A stretch of DNA of 64,000 nt from Siniperca chuatsi (Eukaryota; Chordata; Actinopteri; Centrarchiformes; Sinipercidae). The stretch spans positions 20,156,001-20,220,000 of the forward strand of contig NC_058047.1 of assembly GCF_020085105.1 (NCBI RefSeq), read 5' to 3'. The position numbers and the translations under genes are program-made. Shown here piece by piece: positions 45,277 through 58,772 of this stretch (within the stretch, counting starts at the first letter, position 1; every line of letters starts with the position of its first letter). Below the pieces are notes generated by a model. It saw only the letters and a program-made list of their open reading frames with translations. It was not told the origin of the DNA and did not search any database.

Positions 45277-45619
45277 TTGATGACGGTTTCTTCCCTGATT
45301 TTCATCTCATGTTTAGTGTATCGCTTCATGGGGCACTGGCCCTCTCAGAGATTTTTACTAATGTCTTATAATTTTTCAATGCATTTACATTGCTGTAATT
45401 AAAACCCAAACATTTCACCATCTGTGTTGCCTGCTTCTCGTGTGCAGCTTTTGCAGGTTTGTTTACCATCAAATTAAACATCTCAGACTTTTATCCTGTG
45501 AAAAGGTTAGGCAGTGAGGTAGAATAGGTACACAAAATTCACACACAAAAAAGCGGTGTGTGTACCTCATGGAGACTGGATCTTGATCTAGTTTTTTGGG
45601 GAGATGTTTCTCAGGAGGT
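45277..45619. other. Spacer, nothing recognised
   Basis: Short spacer between two SINEs, with no features. Confidence 0.3.
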
Positions 45620-45775
45620 GGAGTGGGTTGTCCTGTTGAAGTGTTCTTGAGCAACTGAATCCCAAATTGTTTGCGTTGGCTAGCATGGCCCCCCCCCAAA
45701 AAGCATGTTATAAAGCACTTTGTCCAACAAGGTAGAAAAGCGCTATATAAGTGCAATTCATTTACCATTTTTAAT
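45620..45775 (+). mobile_element. SINE fragment with LINE-type tail
   Basis: The core gtcctgttgaagtgttcttgagcaactgaatcccaaattg resembles the core of the SINE at 42,274. The tail is the L2-type ataaagcactttgtccaac and gaaaagcgctatataagtgcaatt. The tRNA-like head is degraded. Confidence 0.6.
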
Positions 45776-46465
45776 TTTTGTCTCATCAGATTTAGGATTA
45801 AGCATGAAGTTGTATATTTCTTATCTTACACCACATGTCATTGTGGTATCAGGGACTCATACCTGCTTGTTGAGAGTAGCTGTTACTGTCTAAAAATCAA
45901 GAGGAGAAAATCAGCATTGAAGTGAATGCAATTATACAGCAGCATTTAATGGTATCCAAAGTGCCACTTAGATTTATGTGTCCGTAATGAAATGTCTGCT
46001 GACAGGTCTATGTTGCCCTGAGAGTGCATTGTTGAATCAGGCCTGTTAGTCTTGTCTATTACTACGCCTACACTTACCTTCTCATTTTGATTCTTTCTTG
46101 TGCACATAAAGCTGTCAGCCGTGCTCAATAGTGACATTACCTCAGCTTATCACTGCCAATGCCCAGCCTCATTGTTTTCAACTCTGGAGTATTTATGAGG
46201 GCAGTAAAGGGGAGATGCAGCCGTTGTCAGCAAGATGAGGGCATTGCTGCTCTTACGGAGAGGGAAGTGCGGAGCGAGGAGTGCAGGAGGAAAAGGAGAG
46301 AGTGCCCCTGTGAGTGGCTGTCAGATACCTGCAGGCACGCTGACATGTCAGCTGTCGCGGTTATATACATCCAGCTGGAACGATCATGGGGCTGTGTATG
46401 CTGACCGGCCTCCCACTCGCTGACTGCTGTAATGCCATTATAGACATTCAGATGGGGCTGTAACC
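45776..46465. other. Spacer, nothing recognised
   Basis: A slightly GC-richer, purine-rich interval at 46,200-46,400 has open frames without motifs. No exon was assigned. Confidence 0.3.
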
Positions 46466-47419
46466 TTAAAGCTACTGGAAACCCAAATCCACAATAGCCT
46501 TCTAACTATGTAATTCATGGTCTTATGAATATAATAGTAAGCATCTAAAAAGTATTATAAATGAGTTTCAATCCAAATTTGAAAAATTGTCATTTAAGTT
46601 TTTGTAAACTTTCCTGATATTGGGTTTGAATTGGGCATGGTTAATATTTATTACCAAAATTATGCAATTAATTCCACAAACCAATCCTAAAAAATCCATG
46701 TCAGTTTTCCAACAGTTGCAACAAAACCTCTCCGCTCCTGCTCACTCTGCCTCTTTAATTCTGAGCCAACTTGTCTTTACTTAGCCTTTTGCGGTTAGCT
46801 AGCTAACCATATATCGCCTATATTTGATCTATCGATCTAGTTCTCTCTCTCTCTTTCTCTCTCTCTCCCTGCTCTTTTCCCTATCATGCTTGTTTGTGAC
46901 AACGTGTCATTCTTTTATTTTCCAACTGCTCACGGGGGTTAAAACCTGCAGAGAATTTGCACCCGAGTGACAATGTCACCTTGCATGTGTATGCTAACTA
47001 TTCTACTCAGGAGTAATATAGATAGCAAAGCATTTTGTAACTCACCATTCAGTGACCAACTGAAATGAAACTTTTTCAGATGGGAGGGCTTCTGCTTCGT
47101 CCTCTGATTCCGAATCAGACGGCTCAAACATGTAGGGCTGGACTATGCTGATTATCGCTTGCGCCATTGCTGTGAGTGACTGTTGCCATGAATGATTGTT
47201 GACAAAGGCGGAGCCAGGCAGATGTCAGTCAAAATGTGATCTGCCACGCCTACACAGTCTTGAGAAATGGTCTAAACAGCAAAATGAGCTGTTTTTTGAA
47301 CTAGGTTTTCTTACAGTAATGAATGTTTATTTTCACTCAGATTTTTGTGGATGAGACGCTCAACTTTGATATCATATATGCATTTTTACCATTACAAGCC
47401 AAATTTCCAGTGGCTTTAA
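46466..47419. mobile_element. TTAA-flanked nonautonomous DNA transposon
   Basis: TTAA at 46466-46469 and at 47416-47419 enclose terminal inverted repeats: AGCTACTGGAAACCC at the left and, reverse complemented, AGCCACTGGAAATTT at the right. TTAA targets are used by piggyBac- and Kolobok-type elements. No transposase is present, so the superfamily stays open. Confidence 0.6.
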
Positions 47420-47810
47420 TGTAGAGCTTAGAGAGCACCGGGGCCTTACATCAGGGTCTTTAATTTACAAACACGATTTCTTAATTTGACATTTGTGGTG
47501 ACCACAGGCTGGCTGACCTCGTTACCTAGAACAGTGGTTTTCAGCCTTTTTTGTCAGAGGAAGTGACACAGGCCTGTTTGTACCTCTTCATCGAAACCGC
47601 TCCTTATGTTGTCTCTATATGTGTTCATTTGCATTGATTTTAAAGTGGATTTTTATTAATGATAAAAAAGTGGTTATAAAAATGAATGTTACAATATTTT
47701 TTTGTACTATTGAACTTTCAATGTTTAGGTCGGTTTAAGTTTGCATTCATATTACTACCACTTTTATCCATTACTTTCAGCTAACTATTTCAACCATTTA
47801 TTCATTACTT

Positions 47811-48200
47811 TAAAGGTCCAGTGTGTAACATTTAGGAGGAGCTGTTGGCAGAAATGGAAGTATGTTTTCATTAGTGTGTAATCGCCTGAAAATAAGAATT
47901 GTTTTGTTTTCATTTCCTTAGAATAAGCTGTTTTTGTCTACATTGGGAGCAGGGCCCCTTCCACAGAGATCGCCATGTTGCACCACCATGTTTCTACAGT
48001 AGCCCAGAACGGACCAACCAAACACTGGCTCAAGATAGGGCCGTTCGCATTTTTCGTGAGTTTCGCAGCCACTTTCTCCTACACGTGACCATGAACGGGG
48101 AAATTAGCTATAGAGAGTAAACATCTTTCTTATCTTACGGGGCTTATGGAGATTGACTTGCTTTTGGTGGCAGCATCAAGTGGCCATTCAAGGAACTACA
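47811..48200 (+). repeat. Dispersed repeat ('aaaggtccagtgtgtaacatttagg' family)
   Basis: It begins ttaaaggtccagtgtgtaac and includes ctgaaaataagaattgttttg, ccttagaataagctg, atcgccatgttgcaccaccatgtttctacag, aacactggctcaagatagggcc and tgagtttcgcagccac. I recognise this as a high-copy fish interspersed repeat. Confidence 0.6.
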
Positions 48201-51200
48201 GTGTTTGGCAATCGGGGGGGGGGGGTTACTGCCGTATGGTGATTGGGCTCACTAAACTTGGTATCTAACGGCCACTGGACGCGATGCATGCATGACAATA
48301 GTGGGTCCCGTATCTGTGATATTAGATTTATCAGGATTTTCGTTGTTTAAAATCAGCTTTCTGTGGCTGCTGCTGCCACTGTTGTGTATGTTACGATTTA
48401 TTTGGGAAAACGGTCATTAATATGCACATGGCGCTAATGTTGGCTGTGTGTGTGATGTGTAGGCTTATTCAATTTTGTTAGTTTTGTGGGGTAGGAGGTG
48501 TGGTTGCCATGCTCCCATATAACGGTATTCATATTCTGCTGAAGTGCACACACAGCTTGTGTGATGATGCGATTATTTGGGTATTATTTGTAAGAAGGAT
48601 TTGCATTTTATTTAAGAAATTAACTGTTTGTTTCGGTGATATCCCTTACTTCCTCCGTGCTGTTTGCTCATTGCATTGGCTGGACTCAGTTAGCGTCTTA
48701 TTTTTGTTTCAGAGCTGGAATTAGCTGTAATAGGAGAGGACAAAGTAAGTTGGAATGGTAGTTTGCTTTTTTTCCCGATGAGGGAAGGGGGTTCAGAGGG
48801 CCAAGGTTTGTCAGCCTCTGTTTTTTTTATTTTCACTAATACTAACTACCTTTGGTGTGAATATAATAAATTATGGTTATTTATGGTGGAGGGAGGGTCA
48901 TGCATTTTCCCCAGTCACAAAGGGAGGCTCAAGGAAAAATATTTGTAGCTCTGGGGAGCGTCAAGATAAAAAAAAAAGTGACATTAAAATGGACCTCAAT
49001 CTGTAAAAGATTGGACTCAAATATGTTTTTCCAGGGCCTAATATAAGAGGTTTTATTCAAAATCATGCTGTTGACCTGTGGAAAATGGGCTGAGGCTCTT
49101 GACAAATTAGTAGGGCAGTGCAATTGTGAAGCGCTGCATAACTGCAGTTTGTCATCATAGTGCCATTTATTTAGATGACTCTAATGGAACCACTAGTACT
49201 ACAGAGCTTTTGTTATGTTTTTTTGAAACAAACACGATCAAAGCCAAAGCAATATGTCAACCCAGTACAATGAATCAGAGTAATAAAGGTGCTCTGATGT
49301 TGAAGAGTCAATTTATCTTCACTGAATGTGTTTTTGCTTTTTGAAGATGATACAATTTATGCCAGTTCCCACTCAGAAAATATATTTGTCTATAATTTAG
49401 AACTATATTAGCTTACATAAATTTCTAGTTGCAGAACCTATTTATAAATTGTATGGGTACACACACTGCCATAGTGCTACAGTATCATCCAGCACAATCA
49501 CTTATCCAAGCTCCGGGATGGCTGTGTTACACTCTTCTAATCTATTTCTTGCATTTCTACATGCTTTTCCTTCGTTCACTCCCTCTCAATGTTTCATAGA
49601 ACTCATCGCTAAACAAAATTGGCTCATTTAAGCCGATGATAGGTCCCGTGTGACTTTACTGGACCGGCTGAGGAGGACTGGAGCCACGGCACAGATGAGC
49701 TACAGAGAGGAAGCGGAGGGGTGAGAAAAAGAGTTTCTGCTCTTTGGATGCTGCATATTTGATGTTTTCTGAGATCTCTGGATGAAAGAATGTGTGATGA
49801 GATGGCCGTAGCATTACATAAGTACTAAAAGGGAAGCCAAGGAGTCTCATGAGTGTAGGAAGGCAGTGCGTACACACTAAAGAGGAGTTCACTACATCTT
49901 TTGTTTCTTGCATCAAGTCATTTTGTTTGCTCCTCAGGAGGTGGTGCTTTTTAACAATGTGAAGCAACAGAGACAGTCCTGTTCATGTTGATTTAAGCTT
50001 AAGCCAGCTGAAAGATCAACAGTTAAAACCTTTGGTGTGAGTGAGCTGATATTTCAAGTGTAGCAGAGCAAAGTGTCTCCCACACTGAGTTGTGTTATGG
50101 GATGAAGTGCGGGGTATTTGAGGAATTTATATACTTGTCGCTCTCTCCGGCTCATTTCATTTTATGTATTTCTATTGCTGCTGGCAGCTTGAAGCGCTGC
50201 AACTGGCCAGCCAAAAAACAATATTCTCCAGTATGGATCGACCATCATGACTGAGAAAATGGAGTTCAAGGCTCCTGCCTGTGCTCTCTTCAGGAACGTA
50301 TCATCCTTACCAGCATAAGACATGATTCAAACAGGTGTCCAACATACTTCATAGGATTGTTAGTGCTGACACAAGTAGTTGATTGACTGACTGAAGTGGG
50401 CTACAGTTTCCCCTGAATAATCTCTGAATAACTAACTTACACATAAATAATGATAAGACTTAAAATGCTGTAAATGACAATGAAATAATAACAAATAAAG
50501 TATTAATAATAATATCGAATTCTGCAACAGTTAAAAATAATAATTTTACCATGATAATTATTTATCACAGTATATTATACATCTCAATCACACAACATAA
50601 ATGGGTATGGTAAACTAAACCAAAGATGTAATATGTATAGTAACGACGTTACAGTAAGAGTTACAGAAAACACTGAGATTTGCTTGCTGCTCTTCATATG
50701 CATTTCATAAAATTAATACTTGGTGTTTGTTTTCACAGTTAGACAGATTCATCATTCTAAATACAGAATTTGTGAATATATCATTATCTATAGCAATTTA
50801 TAGAGCAAATATTGAATTAATAAAAAAAAATTGATACTGCTAATTATCAATTTCAGCCTGATGTTAAGTGTTAAAACATATGCCTTCTCTAATGTCGACA
50901 CAGTCCTAAAAAGTAACACTAAAATACTGTATTCCTGTACATGGAAAGCTCCTGCCATGTCACTATTATGCACTCTGCTGTGTCCCTAACTGTCCTTTTC
51001 AGCCTAAGATTCATACAGTGGCATCGCTAGCAGTGATCATCTGATGAACTGCAAGTCAGAGGAGGCAGATAACCAGAGTAAAGGGCATTTGTACTGCAGT
51101 ATAGCCGTTACATGCAGCCTATCAGCTTAGGTAATACCTTTAGCATCCTGCATTATCTTCACTAACGTACCACATAAACTTATACCACAACAACACCTGA

Positions 51201-52879
51201 TCCATGACAAACTTGTCAGTCAGTCAAAGCATTGCAGCTGCATCAGCAAATCCATACCGTATGATTAAATTAGATATAACCTTACCTCTCTTCGGTACTT
51301 TAAATAATTTAAACACTGAGCACTGAAGGGCTGCTGGTTGTTGAAATGTTTTGCTGCTTCAAATGAAAAACTTCCCCAGATTGTGAGAGATGCTGTGCTG
51401 TTAAGATGTTAAAACACCTTTCTGAACACCGTTTGTTTTAAAACTCCTTTTATCTATTTCAACTCTCACACCATTAACTGCATTTACATTTTGTCAAAAA
51501 TATAGTCCACATTTTTAAAACTATTTCCAAAGTGTTTCTCTAAATCCTTTGATGGAATATCACTTGTGGAGAAAAGTGTCAATTTAAATACCATTTCTAC
51601 CTTATACCGTATAAACCAAGTGATATATTCCAGAGATATTATTACTTTATGCTTGAAAGCGTATCAGTCCTTCCAGCTCTGTTTTTAACCACATTTGTTG
51701 CAGCTGAGCCAGGCAGACACAGCTTACTGTATTTTGAACCACTGTGAAGAACCAGCTGTGTCCTGTGGGTTGACTCTTTCATACCATCTCTCCATGGGCC
51801 CTGTACATGAGATAGCTCTTTAATCAGCTCTCTTCAGTTATGTAATTATGACAAAGATTAGATTAACACATGACGTGCAGTGTGTTTCTGTTGTGAGACT
51901 GATTCCAAGGTTTGAGCTACAACACACACATTCACCATGTTCCATTTTTCTTTGCCTTGACCCTGAAATGTCACATGCCTTTTGTGGCATTTAGAAAAAA
52001 AACATCCTGTGATTGGATTGAAATACCTAATTAAATTCTGATGCCTGTAGCTGCACCTCCATGTACACACACATATATGCACACACTCATCACGTCACCA
52101 GCCTCTCCTAATTGATTTGTAAGTGCTTGACGATCAAAAGCAGCATCTTTTTGTCATAACGTCCCCACAGTCCTGAACCTACTAATGACTCAGACTCTAA
52201 TGAGAACTTTAAGCGTGTTTGTGGTCAGATGCACTTAACTCTGTGCAAGGGTATTAAGCACTGGATTAATTAATCATTCTTCAAATGGGTCCTGTCGTTG
52301 ACAGCAGTTAACAGTGTGTTCGACTCAGCTGAGCTCTGAAGCATTCAGTTGGCCGTTTGTGGGGTGATGATGATGATAATGCATTTAGATCAAGATTAAT
52401 ATCATTAGTTGTGCAAAAATAATACTCCTGCAGGCAAGACCTACGTCTGTGTTTTTATTTATGGAGCTCTCTCAAGTATTGTCTGCTTCCCTCACTCTTC
52501 TCATTAAGAAATTGGTCTTTGAACCTAGTGAACCTATTTGAAATATCCGGTATAAATGAAGATTAAAGATTTATGCCTTTTTGCATCTTCATATCAGTCC
52601 ATAACCCCCAATGCTCCTCTCCGTCTGCTCTGTGGATCACACTGTCAGAATTAAAGCTGACTTTTATCTTCTTTTCAGCCATTGAACATAAATCAGATAA
52701 TCGGTTGATCAAATCATTTTCCTGAAGTGGAGATCAGTAGAACTGAGGGATGAGAGTGAACTGATCAGTGGGGCGATTCTATCCGTTTGTCTTCACTTGA
52801 TTCGCCTTCTATGTTTGTTGCTTTATGTGTTGCTCTTCTTTATATTTTTGCAAGCTTGCATGTGTGCTTAGTCGCTTAG
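48201..52879. other. Gene-free region of about 4.7 kb
   Basis: A 13-base G run lies near 48,213. The rest is AT-rich unique-looking DNA with no exon, tandem array or named repeat that I can support. Open frames of 60-103 codons lack motifs. Confidence 0.35.
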
Positions 52880-53150
52880 ATTTGCTTCCTGAAAGACGAG
52901 AGGCATGGAATAGGAGAGTGAGAGCTAGGATTTAAACATGTGTGGAATGACACAGGGGTATGAAAGGGGGCAGAGGAGCTCAGAGATGTACTGGGGCACC
53001 ACGCCGTGACCAGCTTCAAAAACAAATAATAGAACCTTAAACTCAGTCCTATACTGACGCCAGTACAGGTGCGATGACGTCTCTCTTCCTGGTACCAGTT
53101 AGTTAGTAGTCTAGCAACCACATTCTGCACCAGCTGCAATCAAGACAAGG
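52880..53150 (-). pseudogene. L2-type LINE ORF2 C-terminal fragment
   Basis: The minus strand begins QLVQNVVARLLTNWYQ, the conserved block before the C-terminal region of L2/CR1-like reverse transcriptases (family pattern QLVQNAAARLL...). The frame then shifts, but TAPVL, WSRRGAPVHL and L-P-P-F-I-P-like pieces follow the family order (HWLP-fold, GLAP..YISELL). It is a short decayed 3' remnant. Confidence 0.6.
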
Positions 53151-56100
53151 ATGTTGCTACAAATACACTACAGCTACAGCCAGCAGCTGGTTAGCTTAGC
53201 TTAGCACAAAGATTGGTTCAAGCTACTGTTGCACACAAGCGTTTTCTTTGGTGGAACAAATTCTCCATTCTGTGCAACACCAGCTGACAGGCTGACATGT
53301 AGCTACCTAACCACTACTAGCTAACCTCTACTCGCTAAATGCATGCAAGAGATCATTTGCATCATCATTTGAGATTTTCATCACCAGAGGGATTATATTT
53401 TATTTCTCCTTAATAAACGCCTTAATAATGTGGAGGTCGCACCGAGGTCAGACATGTCCTGTTGTACTCACTGTGTTCATTAGTGCGTTTGAGCTTGTAG
53501 CTTGAAGGTGTTAAGACCATCTGCCCGCTGACAAAAAGTGCAGCACATTACTTCATTATGGAGATATTAACTTGAGCTGGGTTGCTATTTTCAAGTGTTT
53601 CTCGTAGTTTGATGAGAAACGAAGTGTGTTTTCACTTGGGATGTTTCACTTTGTAGAATATGTGAAAATACTCAGCTTGGGAGCTTTGGATACTGATTCA
53701 AATTAAAGATGATTTCATAATGTTAATTACAGAGCGTGCCTTATTATTAATGCTAGTCCAGTTTGAATAGACACTGAGTGTTTCAATGATATGATGTCAA
53801 GCTAATTAAGGAAAGCTAATAGCATACTTTTGGTTATATATTGCAGGACTAAAGTCATTAGGCGTATTTGTTGTGCATGCAGTCAGTCTCTTTATGCAGC
53901 CCCAGAGAAGGGGCAACATATTTTCGTTTGAAAAAAGATGGCAAAGCCTGGAAGAAAATCTCTCCCTTGCTTTGTTTCTGCATCATTTGAATTAATAAAT
54001 CTGCAGCTGTATGTGTCCATTTGTAACCGTGACAGATGGGTGCAATGAGATTGTGCTTAACAGACTGTGGTTCCTCTTCCTCCCTCGCTTTCTTCCACTC
54101 GTCTTCCTCTCCCTCTGTTTAGGAACATACAGATTTGGTTTGCCTGTGAGAAGTGTTTGATCAGAAGTGCGTAGTCTGTTGAGGATCTTTGCTTTGAACT
54201 GACTCACATCTGTGACAAGTTTCTATTCTGTTGTTTGGGGCATTATAGAGGCTATACTCTGCTCGTAAAATAGCTGGAACACTCTGTCCATTTTTATAAG
54301 GGGAGGCGGGTTGCATGCTGCGTCTGAGAAGTATAGGGTTATGTTTGCCAGTATAGATCACAATCTGTGGAACTGTGTGTCTATGAATATCTCTGCATGC
54401 CACTGTGTACATGCATATTTTCACGCCCGTGTCTATTTAATGCACTCCTGTTACATTCCCTCAGTTTGACAGGTGTACTTTGTGATCTGTGCTACTTGCC
54501 ACACTTTGAGGTGAAGAGGACGAGCCGCTTCTGGACATCAGCGGAACGTTATGAATTTATCATGGGAGCCAGTCGAGACGCAGTGAGACAGCGTTGCACA
54601 GGGCTGACGCGCCACTCATCTTTACAAGCCTGTCATTGGTTCCGGATGAATTAATCATCTTTTTTTATTTTTTTCTCAGAAAAACATTGATCACAGAATC
54701 AGGGATCGGCCCGCCTGTATGACAGTCAGCCCGTGTGACAGCACGTTGTCAGAGCCCACCTCATCTCTATCAAAAACAACCCTGCCTGCTTTCCTTTCCC
54801 TCTGTACCATATAGTGTACACCATAGCTTTCTTTCAAAGAATTTTCTTTTTACCCTCCCACTGCCTCTCGCTTTTGTTTCACGTTGAAGCTTCTCATCAG
54901 AACCACTTTCAGTGGATCTCTTGACTGTCTCGGTGTGGGGAACGCAGCGTCTGCATGTCAGAGTAAACAGTTTTAAAAGAGCCCGTGAATAATTTGTATA
55001 TCAGGATGTAGCTGCGGTTGTGTCTGTTTGCATGGACGAGGCTTTTTTTTTTGGTGTGGTGCAGTGTGTGTTTCTAACTCTATCCAGCATGCTGTTTCAT
55101 CCCAGTACATCCAATGCTGAGTTCCTGTGTGATGTCAGAACAGATCTATGTTTAATGCGCAGGCAGGGCCCAATTACTCTGTGCCCATAGCTGTATCTAG
55201 AGACTTTAAAGAGGCCCCTTCGCATGCCAGATAACAGGCCATGATGTCGTTGGTGAGATGGCATGGCATGGTGATCCCCTTTAAGGACACTGATTGCTCA
55301 TTTCCTACTCTGGCATCGTGGACATTTGTTGTTTGCTTTGAGGTAAACTTCCCCCTGAAGAGTTATTTAAGGCTCCTGTCTTGGGTTCTCTTTTATTTCA
55401 GACTGAAAATTTGAGATGACTCTGCGAAGAGCAGAGGGAGCATGAACACCCCTCCTCTTTGGTGCCTCTTCATCCCTCTCTTCCTTCTCTTCCTCCTGGA
55501 GGCCTTCAGGGAGAGCAGCTGAGTCACCTCCATCTCTTCATCCTCAATCTGCTCTTGCTCCTCCTTCCTCCACCTTCCTTCTGTTTTCTCTCGCTAAGCC
55601 TTCGTCACAGGAGCTGACAACCTGTGTCATTCAATTTTTGCATTTAGCTGAATTTATGTGTGCATATTTTTATTTTTTACTGTCAGCATGCGTGTCCCCT
55701 ATTAGACACTCCTATTAGTCAGAGTTGTAGCATGGACGACGGCAGCAGCAGCGCACTCGTTGATGGAATCTCTCTCGAGTTGAGATTTACGCCAGAGTGA
55801 TAAGAGAGTGCGGCTGTCAACCACCCATCCGAAGACACAGACACACACACACACACGGTTACAGTCTATGTTCCTCTGAAGTGCCTCACTTTCGACAAAT
55901 CCATTTCTAAGGCTTTTTTCCTTCCATGGCTCTGTCTGGATATATAATCCCTCATCACCTTCCCTAAACCATCTCACATCTCTGCTTTCTGTTTTCATCT
56001 GTCATTCTGTAAAACAAAATCTCTGTTATCTTGTTTCTTATTTTTCCTTATTTTGTTATCTCCTTTGTTTTGTTTTTTGTTTTCTTACATGGTCAGCACC

Positions 56101-58292
56101 TTCTTGCATGCTCTCCTTCTCTTCCACCTCTTCCTCTCTTCAAATGCTTGACTTCATGCCTTCTTTTAACTCTCAAGCTCATTGTTGCATTAGCTAATCT
56201 CTCAGAAGACATGGCACAGATACAGGATCTACTACCTCTTCTACTTCAGCTCAAAGCCATAAACAGGTGCTGCTTTCCAGACAAACATCCCCTCATTATT
56301 TAACTGCCACAAAAAGGAAAATAGAGGAGAATGAATACATTTGTGATTTAACAAATGAATGATTATCTCCATGGTCTTTGTGCAGTCATTTCTGTGAATG
56401 AAGAGCGCTGAATGTGATATTGATGTTTGAAGATTAATCAACTATTAGCTGCTGTGATGTGCTGTGAGACTCTTTCTGTGTGCTGTGAGAGCAGATTCAG
56501 TGCCAGCGTTGTTGCTTGAGATCATATGATTGCCTGAGAATTCTTCCTGTAATTAACACTCTTAGATAATTACACCAGAATCCCAGACCGCTCTATTCTC
56601 ACATTATTAGGCTCAGAGCGGCAGGAGGGAAAACAAGCAGACACATACAGTATGTTGGTGAGAACGTTTATTGCAAGATTAGATTATTCACTGTTCTTTT
56701 CATTGATGTGAAGGCTGTAAATTCTGTACAAAGTAAAGTGATTTCACTTCAGTATTTCCGTTTGTCCCACTGGTTTGTTTCTTACAAACACATTATAGCC
56801 GAGGCTGTTTTTCGACAGTCATTCATCCCCAATTCAGAGCTCGCTGTCTTGGCTGCAGCGAGATTAAAGCTGCGTAGAGAAGAGATGGGAAGTGGACTGG
56901 GCAGTGTGGCAGTTCCCAACGGCACAGGATTAGAGGGTGGGACAGTGAAGTAGGCCATACAAACAGGCTCAGCTGAAATATGGACAGCAGACCATAACAT
57001 AGACAGAGCTGGATGGCCCAGTACATTTCATCAGCATGTCATTATGCTGTAATCCCAGGCCAGCCACTGTGCTGGCTGCATGTGTGTCAGACAGGGATAG
57101 TTACTGACCAGGGACACTTGTGGATATTGCTATTTTCACCTTGATGCAGAATCACAAGACTCTGATCGTAGATGTGCCCTATTTTATCAGAAATTGGTAC
57201 AAGATTGCTTTGTGTTAGATGTATGATTCAAAAATGACGATTCAAATTTAATGTTTGTCTGCATTTTAGGCAACAAAGATTTAGAACAAATCTGTGAGGA
57301 ATCTAGATATACTAAAAAATAGGTTGGTAGTCTACATTTTATTTTTAGAACTTTGATTTATGTTGTTTGTATTCATTATTGAAGTGCAAGAAAGAGGAGA
57401 GAGACGTGTCTTCATATGGTGGTGTGGGTTTTGTTCGAAGCTTTGTTGCCAGGTGTTAATTGTGGAGAAAAGTCTTGAAGGGCAAAGCTGGCAAAAATTT
57501 TCAGCTAATGATGACCTGTGCTCTCCAGGTGAAAAAATATTCAAAACAACCTTTTTTTGGTGCTTTTCTTTGCCATTCAAATTTGGATATTTGGATGATC
57601 TTCCACAATGTACTATAACATACAATGTACAATACAGAAATGATTGAAATTAGATGGAAACTGAAACTGAGATCGTGAACACTTATTTGAAAGCAGGTGT
57701 TAGTTTTGAACAGCTGAGAGATGGATGGTGATGACCCTTTCAGACTTTCTCAGATGCAGAAGGGATTTAATGATTTAATGAGACAAAGCACATGAAATGA
57801 CATGATACACAATAATAACACAGAACTATGATTCCTCGCTTTTCAGTGAAAATGATCAGCCTGTGTAGTTCAGTCAGTGAAGACAGATGCAATGAGAGGC
57901 ACGAAGGAGAGGTCAGAAATGCCAGCCAGCATCATGTTACAGCAGAGAGGGACAGAAAAAGACAGCTTCAAATTTCAAATGTATGCTCATGACAGGCTTC
58001 AATGCCTTACTTCACATTATGCTACTTCAGCCTCATGTCTAAGTGACACAAAATGTAATTAGCATATCTGCAAGGAGCTGATGAGGCACATGTTGCGGTG
58101 AGCACTCTGGAGGTAACTGTATCTGTATATTTGTCTTCACTTTTTCTGTCTACCAGCCTATCTCTAAGCACAATGACTCTCTCACACCCTTGACTGACTC
58201 TTCTCCATCATATTCTTGTAATACTTCAAGACTTGTAATGTTTCAAGACGGCCTTAAAAAAGTGTCCCCCTTTCTCTTAACCGACTTGGTTC
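53151..58292. other. Gene-free region of about 5.1 kb, with possible conserved noncoding patches
   Basis: No coding exon was found. Unique-looking AT-rich patches with several TAATTA/TTAATTA-type homeodomain words occur at about 53,700-53,870 and 56,520-56,640. A short CA run lies at about 55,838. Pyrimidine-rich stretches (54,060-54,115 and 55,440-55,600) generate spurious frames. Confidence 0.3.
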
Positions 58293-58772
58293 TTAAAGGA
58301 ATAGTTTAACATTTTGGGACATTTTTGCGTAGAGTTAGATGAGAAGATTGATACTACGCTCATGTTTGTTTGATAAATACCAAGCTAACGGCAGCAGCTG
58401 TTTAGCTTAGCTTAGCATAAAGCCTGGAAACTGGGAAATCAAAGAGATACCATACAGAGAGTTTATGTGCCGGACTATTTCTTGGCCGGGCACAGTAACT
58501 TCCCAGAGGTGACAACAAGACTCCAGGAAATTTCTGGTCCCAGCCAAGAAATAGTCCAGCACATAACCCCCCTGTAAAAGCAGATTTTGTTATCTTTGGA
58601 CAGAGCCAATAGTTATTTCGCCTTGTTTGCAGTCTTTGTGCTAAGCTAAGCTAACCGGCTGCTGGCTTTAGCTTCTTAACTGTACAGATGTAAGAATGGT
58701 ATCAATCTTCTCATCTAATCACAGCAAGAAAGCGAATAAGCGCATTTCCCAAAAGGCCAAACTTTTCCTTAA
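58293..58772. mobile_element. TTAA-flanked miniature transposon
   Basis: TTAA at 58293-58296 and 58769-58772 enclose inverted termini: AGGAATAGTTTAACATTTTGGGA and, reverse complemented, GGAAAAGTTTGGCCTTTTGGGA. Subterminal words agatgagaagattgatac and gtatcaatcttctcatct are also inverted. An internal pair (actatttcttggccggg / cccagccaagaaatagt) forms a second foldback. No coding capacity. Confidence 0.75.

Noticed and set aside
46159..46423. Two Arg/Cys-rich frames of 62-81 codons
   Set aside because: Composition reflects a purine-rich patch; no Cys spacing pattern of a zinc finger or knottin.
55443..55523. Short frame MNTPPLWCLFIPLFLLFLL... resembling a signal peptide
   Set aside because: It lies in a C/T-rich stretch that favours Leu/Phe/Ser by chance, ends after 26 codons, and has no donor site in phase that I could identify.
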